A DNA stretch of 64,000 nucleotides from contig NW_008709919.1 of assembly GCF_000327385.1 (NCBI RefSeq), forward strand, positions 88,096 to 152,095, read 5' to 3'. Positions 56,705-64,000 of the stretch are shown in pieces (positions within the stretch are counted from its first letter, which is position 1; every line of letters begins with the position of its first letter). Made by a program: the position numbers and the translations under genes. Under the pieces are notes generated by a model. The model was not told the DNA's origin, ran no database searches, and saw nothing but the letters and a program-made list of their open reading frames with translations. The stretch comes from Lottia gigantea. Taxonomy: Eukaryota > Mollusca > Gastropoda > Lottiidae.

Positions 56705-58497
56705 CTGAAAAAAAGAACACATCTTCATTGAGTATGGTGGCTAATTGCGGTCATTATGACACAGCTATGTTTTAAAGATGGGTTACCTTTTTAGTGTGAA
56801 ATTAGGCAAACTATTTGATTGATTGGCGGTTGTAATGAATTATCATGTATTCTTAATCATATCATTATGTTCTTATTGCATATAACTAAGAGTTTTAACC
56901 AATCACAAATGTCCATGTATGTACGCCTGGATAAACCAAAAAATATGTGAGACAAACTGGTATTTTTCCAAGTCATTAGAACACCTCTACTTCCTATTCA
57001 AGTATTAGTATTTTCATTTATATGAAAATAAGGAAACCCATCTTTAAGTCTATTTTATTATTTCACGGGACAAGTCGGTACCACCTGAGAATTTGCATCT
57101 TATATTCTTCTTTTTATTCTAAAATTTATCTTTATTTTACTGAGCTAAACAGTGTGAAATTATTAGTATTAGCAACGTACCCAAATCCGTGCTTTTTATA
57201 AGTTAAAGGTCCTATTTTGATTTCATTGATTACGATTTGAAAAACTGTCTGGACAAGTTAAATTTCAGGGGTTTTACATATTTTATTGAAATGACAAGTT
57301 CCCTTGGTGTGGGATCTTGATTCTGAAAAGTGATGTGGGTGGTTGAGTTCCATCAGCTGGAAAGCATGAAAAGATGGTCAAGCACCTTTAAAGTGCAGGG
57401 TTATTCCCTTTAAATTACTCTCTTGAGTCAAGTCACACCTTCAAGAGGTCGATAACTGATCTATGCATTTCTGTCATTACAATTACATAATATATTCATT
57501 AATACATGTACAAACATATATAGAGAATACGCCCAAGCTGCAAGCAGACAATAGGATTACCCCACCAGGCGCAAAACACGTAACACGAACAGAAAAGAGT
57601 CCGATACTCGTTCTAGTAATCCGAAACATGGTGACTCTGTACTCACTAACGAATCCTTGTTTTGCACAGGTGTTACTAAGATAGAGCCAGAAAAATACTG
57701 TTTGAATGGGACATCATTTTTCTCTAAAGTATTCATCCCAGATGAATTTGATTCAAATTAAATTGGAAAGGTCATTTATATTCTAAACCATTTAAAAAAT
57801 ACATTCAGATATATGTAGTCTGGATTGTCCAGTCGCTTAAAAACTTAAAAGCAATCTGATTGATAACAAGTTATATTTGATTTGCTTGATAATTGTGTCT
57901 TAAAATATTTCAATAATCTTTACCCCAAATGACTGAAAAAAATCAAAATCAAAAGTCTTTAGGTTTCGGATTACCTAGGGCAAAGGGTCTCTAAGTTTCG
58001 GACTACCTATATCTGTAATTTATCGCTTAAAAAGCTAACAGTACGAAAGAGTGTATTAAAAAACTGTTATAAAGAAACTTTTAATTGGATTTAATTTGAA
58101 TCTTGTACACGTCACTAACTTATGACCGGTGTATAGATAATTTGGCGACTTATTACTCAGCATATAAAATAGAGGTAAAAACAGGTAGGCGTCAAAGAAA
58201 TCCTTTATATAACCACTTAATAGGGACCAAGAATGTCAAGGTCATATGCTTTTGAATGAGACTTTGTAAATAAAAAGTGTTACTTGATACGTTGCCTTTC
58301 ATAATACCCAATATCATCACGCCCTTAAATTCATAAAGGAATGTTTAGAAAATTGTCAATGGGTTAGAGTTCGCAAGACCTTAAAAAAATCGATCAAGTT
58401 CTCGAAGCCATTAGAAAATTCTTAAGATTATTATAAGTTTTAATTAATTGATAATTTCTTCCACTTAAATAATGATAAACCCTTAAAGGGTATCTTC

Positions 58498-58775
58498 ACA
58501 ATGTCAAGCTCTTCTTATACCTTGACCTCAATAGCCATCTTTCTTGTATCCTGGAAATTTGTAAACGCAGCGATTTGATTGGATTGTACGCTAGCGTATA
58601 CAGTCAATTAGCGCTCTTGACATCAACAGTCTGTAAACAATAAGCCATAATATTTAAAGTATTTCTGTCGAGGGCTCTGATTGGTTGTATTCCCGGTCGT
58701 AAAATCCAATCGAATCGCCTCAACCATGATACAAGAATACTGGCTATTACGAAGTTCGTAATAGCTTGACATTGT
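58498..58775. mobile_element. MITE F, ACAATGTCAAGCT ends
   Basis: Inverted ends ACAATGTCAAGCT and AGCTTGACATTGT. The interior has TTTGATTGGATTGTAC and AATCCAATCGAATCGC. Relatives lie at 61440-61655 and, as a fragment, 59752-59820. Confidence 0.8.
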
Positions 58776-59654
58776 AATTGCTTTCCATGAGGAAACTGAA
58801 ACTTTCTTTTATTTTGCAGAAAAAAACGGAAGTCATGTAAATGAACTAGACCAAATGAGGTGTGGTTACACTTAAATATTGCTTATAAAAGCAGTCTCAT
58901 TTTGCAATAAAAAATACTGTAACATGAAAAATGAGCTTAGTAGATCATGAGGTTCATTTTTGGGTTTTCTTTTTTGTTTCATCCAAAATCGTTCCTTGGT
59001 TTAAATGGTGCGAGAAAACAGGCGTATTATGTGCATCGTAGGCTGTATCGTTTGATAATGAAAATACAAAAACCCTACAAAGACATCACACTGTGTCCAA
59101 CTATCGAGCAGCTATAGGGACAGTGTTCAGAATGGTCGCTGACCTCTCCAAACGGATGCTCTTTTATGATAACAGGATAGCTAATCTATATAGTATCCAG
59201 CTGATAAAAGTAAAATTGGTGTATTGACTTTACCGTACCCCATAAATACCTATTATTGTGATCGATGCCCATGAGTAGCCTTTATTATAATTGGGTATTT
59301 ACACCAACGCACTAACCATATCAAGCCAATATCTATTCAATATTCAAGCATTGATTGTGCTCTTTGAAGAGTCATTCATTCACTCAGATATAAGGTAAAT
59401 CAAAACGTATCTTAGACTGTTACTTTACAGCCTTTCTAATACAACATTTCATTCAGAGGCAACCTCAAAAGAGCCTTTATTAATAAACAGAGACGCTCAA
59501 ATGTAAAACTAGCGAGATATTTTTTTTAAAACAATATTTTATTTATATAAATATGGAAAGAAAGGGGAACAGACAGAACCCCCCTCCTGATACAAAATTT
59601 GTATATGTACAGTACATAATATTTAAATGATACAAATAATATAATTGTAACATA

Positions 59655-59744
59655 AATAATGGGGGGAGAGGCGAAATATCTGAGGTTGCGAGGGGGGCGG
59701 CTGCCCCGCCCCCGCCCCTCCCACCAGCTTTGGCTCCGCCACTG
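59655..59744. mobile_element. hAT-type MITE, truncated copy 3
   Basis: Only the GC-rich right end with TGGCTCCGCCACTG is kept; the left terminal repeat is missing. Confidence 0.8.
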
Positions 59745-60056
59745 ATCACGGAAGATTGTAAATGCAGCGATTCTTATGATGTCAAGGTATTAGACGGAGT
59801 TCGTAATAGCCTGACATTGGGGAAATGTACTTCACGTTATGTATGATAATACATAATGTATAGTATATACATAATGCACCTTTTCAAATAGCACAATAAC
59901 TCGGCCACTATGCACTTATTTGCTTAAACTTAAAAGTAAAATGGCATTCAATCACGTAGCTGTATTGCATATATTAAGGACTTTGCATTCAAGTGATCTT
60001 ATATGAATTTACATGATTTACGTGTACGTTATAAAAATCTGGTATATTTGCTTTAA

Positions 60057-60190
60057 AGGGATATGTTCGCCATCTGTTTGACCAATATTGTATCTTAGTT
60101 TCTTGAAAGGAAATTCATTAGCTAAGCTAACCCGTAATAGTATTCACAGTACACCGTCGAAACACCTTTGTCCATGTATCTAAATGCTTC
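60057..60190. mobile_element. TTAA-flanked MITE B, partial copy 3
   Basis: Begins AGGGATATGTTCGCCAT after TTAA and keeps TTTGACCAAT and CACCGTCGAAA, then loses similarity. Confidence 0.65.
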
Positions 60191-61074
60191 ATCAAAGTGT
60201 ACATGTAGATTTTTCATTTCGCGTTTTTGTTGTTGCTGATTTCTCATCTATGATGTGACAAAATTAATAAACAACACGTTCTAGGTCATTTAAATATCAA
60301 AATCAAAATAGAACTGAATTATAGATAAAGAAGGAATTTGCCAGATTTACCTATGAGATGGACTCAAACGATAGATCTTAAAACCTCATGCTGACTGGAT
60401 TTGTTAACGTTCAAAATAACCGGGGCAGCGTCTTGCCAGTTGGATTTGTACAATAAGTAGACGCAACATGATCTTTAGTCAATAATGGTATCTGATATCG
60501 GTCAGCATGTAAAAGGACCGACGCCCTTACAAATTGATTGTAATCCAACACTCTCGCGACGTTTTTCGAGTAATTTTTGATTATATTATCTCTGAATATA
60601 ATAATTTTATCAAGTGGGGCAGTGTTATTATATTTGCTTTAAATGTTTAATAGGTTTCTATAAAAACATTTAAACTGCATGGTTAATTCAGTATACTTAT
60701 CTACAATAAACTAGTATGTTCTTAGTATGCCATTTTTGTTTTTAGAAAAGTATGTAACTGGTGGTCCTATATTACAATGAGCAATAAAGTACTTCATGGA
60801 TTGTTCGGAATCTCTCCCGCAGTGGTGTTCTGAAGGCGTATAATTACGACGGTATCGGTTGTTGCTGCGTGGGAGAGTGTTGTCATATTCAGTGTGGATA
60901 GGCTATCTTGTTACCAACAGAAAATAAATATTATGACCCAATCACCCGATTTTATCATTGTTATCTGATATACCATGAGAGAATTGTTAGCAAGTTTTAC
61001 CTATTCACATTACAAATAAAGGCTTATAAAATATTCAGCACACCCACTGCGTATAAGAAAATAAAATGACATGA

Positions 61075-61437
61075 AATGAAATGAATGGAGTAAAACTTCG
61101 GACTTTTCTGCACTAGATTGGGTTAATGAAAACGGAGAACGCCAACGCCATGTTGTGTGCAATGAGTGAAATTTTGCCAGTACAGCCGTATTAGTGTACT
61201 CTTTTTCAATTTGTAACTACCGACGTATCTTTAACGAGCACAGACTGTTGAAAACGGGGACTCTCTTAATTTCCCCATCCAAACGACTAGATGCTTTTTG
61301 CATGTCAACCCCTCCGACCTGCATTACTGACAGGTGAAACCGGGTTATTATCGCGACATTATGCCAGAATTGATCTCCAAAGGCTACCTTCAAGTTAGTG
61401 AGCAAGCGTCAAACTCACTGAGCCACTGCAGCTCTCA
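61075..61437 (-). mobile_element. tRNA-derived SINE, near full-length minus-strand copy
   Basis: Minus-strand head GCAGTGGCTCAGTGAGTTTG, body with AGTCGTTTGGATGGGGAAAT, and tail matching the other copies. Tail fragments also occur at about 7262-7330, 37228-37310 and 61690-61790. Confidence 0.75.
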
Positions 61438-61439
61438 TT

Positions 61440-61655
61440 ATACTTTGACTGTAATAGCTGCCTTTCTTTTATGATGGATTTGATTGGATTGTACTCCAGT
61501 CAATACAGCTATTCAGAGCGCTCAACAGAATGACTGGCTAAAATACAAACCAACCAAATCGCTTCATTAACAAACTTTCGTGATACAAGAAAGATGGCTA
61601 ATGCAGTCAAGATATACTTGATAAGACGAAGTCTGTAATAGTTTGACATTGTGAA
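61440..61655. mobile_element. MITE F, second copy
   Basis: Shares GATTTGATTGGATTGTACTC, GATACAAGAAAGATGGCTA and the GTTTGACATTGTGAA end with the element at 58498. Confidence 0.75.
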
Positions 61656-64000
61656 GATGGTTTTGTAGCTCTACATTCTCTCAAAATTAAATTGAATGAG
61701 TTTTACTCCTCTGTTCTGTATTGGACTAATGAAGACCGGCAACAATACGCAGGGTGCAACGACGGTACATAGAGACAATATCGTACTTCTTTTGGTTTCA
61801 AACTATCGAGATACTGTGGAATGAACCTAAATGAAAGCGAAAAACCACCAGTCTTCAAAAATATATTGCTATATTCATGTATGAGAGCTTTTTCATTCAC
61901 ACCTTTAGTGCCCGTTTACCTTTTGTAAGTGCATACAACCTAATTATACCGGCCAATAACAGGTCAAGTGAGTAAAGCTATCGAGTCAAAGTAAAAATAT
62001 TTTTCTAAGGGACTATCGATAAGGACTTATCGAATATTGATATTTGGGCTATTAATTTTTATGATAATCGTGTAATTTGTCAACAATTCAAGATCAGACG
62101 TTTTGATATGAAGTACCAACATAATATTGAACGCCCTTAATCCCGTATTCGATTAGCATTAAAATGTTATCGGGTTCAATATTATGTAATCATATATCTT
62201 GTCTCGAGTATTTAAAAGGCTATCTTGTCTAAAATTACGTTTTTCTATGGTGATCTTTTGTCCTTAAAAAAAGAATTCTCCATTGATATTTTCATTACAA
62301 TTATGTTTTTCTTTTTGTGATCTTTTGTTCTTAATTTTCAAAATCTTTCCATTGATATTTTCATGCATTCATATCGATTGACGATGGAAGCACATCAACG
62401 GTAGCGAAGAAAATCGACACTTCTAGCAACTTCGATCAATTGGATGCCCGCAGATTCCGTTTGCTTGTCAGAAAGTGAATCATCACCAACACACGGTTAC
62501 TCCGATTTTCAGTCGTTTGTGTATTCAGGACGAATGCAGAAACTATGCCCAAGCAATTCATCTCAGCATTCGCAGAATGAAGCATATGAAGAAATTGACA
62601 ACTGCAATAAACTGGATGGTCGTAGATTCCGACTGTTTGTCGACTAAGTTCATTTTTTTTCCAGAAAGTACAAATTGGGTAACAGATGGTAACAGATGAC
62701 AACTGCAATTTTCAGTCGTATCCAGACTGATTAGATTCTACTCGATAGCACCAGTTGCAACTATTTAAAGGCGAACATACAACCTATTTAGAGAAAAGTT
62801 CTTGATTATTCAATAGAACTGAATGTCAGTTTTTCGAGAATGTATCCCTTTAAAAAAAAAATTCCGTTCATTGTATTGGTAAGCCTTAGTGCCATTTGCA
62901 TATATGTGGGAGCCCCTAGATAAACATCCCGAATGAACCAGGATCTTGAACTTCAGTCTTGCCACGCCCGAATTCGCTCCAGCCAATCCTTTTCACATGC
63001 GAATTTTTAACCGTCGATTTGATAATATCCTTTATCGTATGTATATAAATTGCTAAGAAATGGAGAAGGATACATTGCAAAAATAAAAAAGTTTTAACAA
63101 AAGCTGCTTAAAAATTATTTCAAGCTGCTTAAAAATTATTTCAAGCTACTACACAAAAGATATTGTTATTTGAACTGTACAAAAACACCTTTTTACACAA
63201 AACGTATAGACTTGTGAAAAAGGCTAGAGAAACATGAGAGAAGAGCGCCATTTACAAAAATTAATTGCGTATTTATCAATTTTAATGTACGTATATTATA
63301 TAAGCTTATTGTATCTTTGCAAATGAAGTTAAAATAGAATTGCAATTATATGACACAGAAAATGATTCGTCGAGTTAAACCTTAACCAATAGATCCAGAT
63401 TGACATCATAAATGGTTGAAATATGACCAAAAAGGGTTATCTCTTCCGACTCTTTGGTAACAAAAATCGATAAGATTTCAAAATTTATTGATATTTAGCA
63501 ATAGTTGAGAATTTATTACCTGTTTTAAACCTTCAAAACACCTATTATGACAGATTTTTCACCAGCAATTTTCATAGTTTATGCCTCATGTTATGTTTCG
63601 GATTGAAAACAAGGTGAAAATATGAGTGACTTTTATATATAAATTTCAATGATCATCAGATTTTTATGCAAATATTTAGATAAATAAATATAGAAAGCAC
63701 CAATGTATTAAAGGATTAAATCGTTGTATAAAAAATCGGGTACTTATATACATTTTGATCCATAGTCGTAAAACATAAGCTTCTAAGCATTGTTATAAAA
63801 ATTTGGCGTAGGATGTCGGTGTCAGTTTTCCGTGGGATGTGGATGTCGCAATCGTGATCTGATGACCGGGCGTTAGTTGAAAGCCACTACAGCAAATCAC
63901 TACCGTTACAAGACTATCGCAACACGAGGCATAGTTAGATTAAGAATAAGAAAAGGTGGTCACGGCCTTGTAAGCAAAAAAAAGACAGTTATCTATCTAT

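Larger units (their letters stand above)
56705..64000. other. Upstream flank or first intron, no exon found
   Basis: About 7.3 kb with no coding exon I can support on either strand. It holds MITE F copies, a truncated hAT MITE, a partial MITE B, a SINE, and a local duplication near 62440-62740. In 56705-58490, 58780-59650, 59830-60050, 60200-61070, 61800-62400 and 62750-64000 I see only AT-rich unique or worn sequence. The signal-peptide exon and promoter of the giant gene must lie here or further out. Confidence 0.7.

Noticed and set aside
57500-57629. Possible first exon starting at ATG 57627-57629 (MFRITRTSIGLFSV...) on the minus strand
   Set aside because: The ATG has a fair context (GTCACCATG) and a GT in the needed phase exists, but the peptide is not a convincing signal sequence and the donor (GTGGGG) is poor.
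56705-64000. Retroviral, LTR or Polinton-like elements
   Set aside because: No capsid, integrase, protease or polymerase signature and no long terminal repeats were seen here or in the introns.

Overview
The window is eukaryotic, AT-rich and repeat-rich, with short exons, GT-AG introns (two GC-AG) and many small non-autonomous transposons. The protein family, the tRNA-derived SINEs and the general style suggest an invertebrate, most likely a lophotrochozoan and perhaps a mollusc. That placement is inference and was not tested by any search.

One gene, read from the minus strand, fills positions 1 to 56704. I could place 85 consecutive coding exons by eye with matching splice phases. They give about 14.6 kb of coding sequence, or 4875 codons in one open frame, with no signal-peptide exon found upstream and the 3' end lying beyond position 1. 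In protein order it has an N-terminal F5/8-type C (discoidin) domain (exons at 56704-54498) and then six tandem copies of the complete core of VWDE (von Willebrand factor D and EGF domain protein). Each core runs: Ig-like domain, VWDE N-terminal region, VWD domain with a GLCG motif, Cys-containing linker and helical region, EGF, IPT/TIG-like domain, C-terminal CxIDGxCY-type motif. Unit 1 lies at 53878-44700, unit 2 at 43024-33222, unit 3 at 31749-23021, unit 4 at 22258-13401, unit 5 at 13205-3687 and unit 6 at 3262 to beyond position 1. A pair of PAN/Apple domains sits between units 1 and 2 (44307-43463) and between units 2 and 3 (32950-32077), but not elsewhere. Every block starts and ends in phase 1, the classic signature of exon shuffling and internal duplication. 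The product should be a very large secreted or extracellular-matrix glycoprotein. Its function is unknown; vertebrate VWDE has one core and is linked to appendage-regeneration blastemas.

The introns carry the second unusual feature. About ten tandem arrays begin directly at the splice acceptor of an exon, and several of them are made of copies of the splice site plus part of the exon: about 25 acceptor copies at 14639-15770, seven 124-bp partial-exon copies at 8090-8975, at least four at 44815-45150, and copies of exon start at 50412-50700. One array (34961-35486) instead multiplies an exon end with its donor site. A satellite is shared in opposite orientation by two introns.

The introns and the upstream flank also hold several MITE families with clear terminal inverted repeats and target-site duplications (hAT-like with 8-bp duplications, a Harbinger-like one with TTA/TAA, and three families flanked by TTAA), a tRNA-derived SINE, and a LINE 3' fragment. 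The stretch 56705-64000 contains no exon I can support, only repeats. It may be the first intron or the upstream flank.
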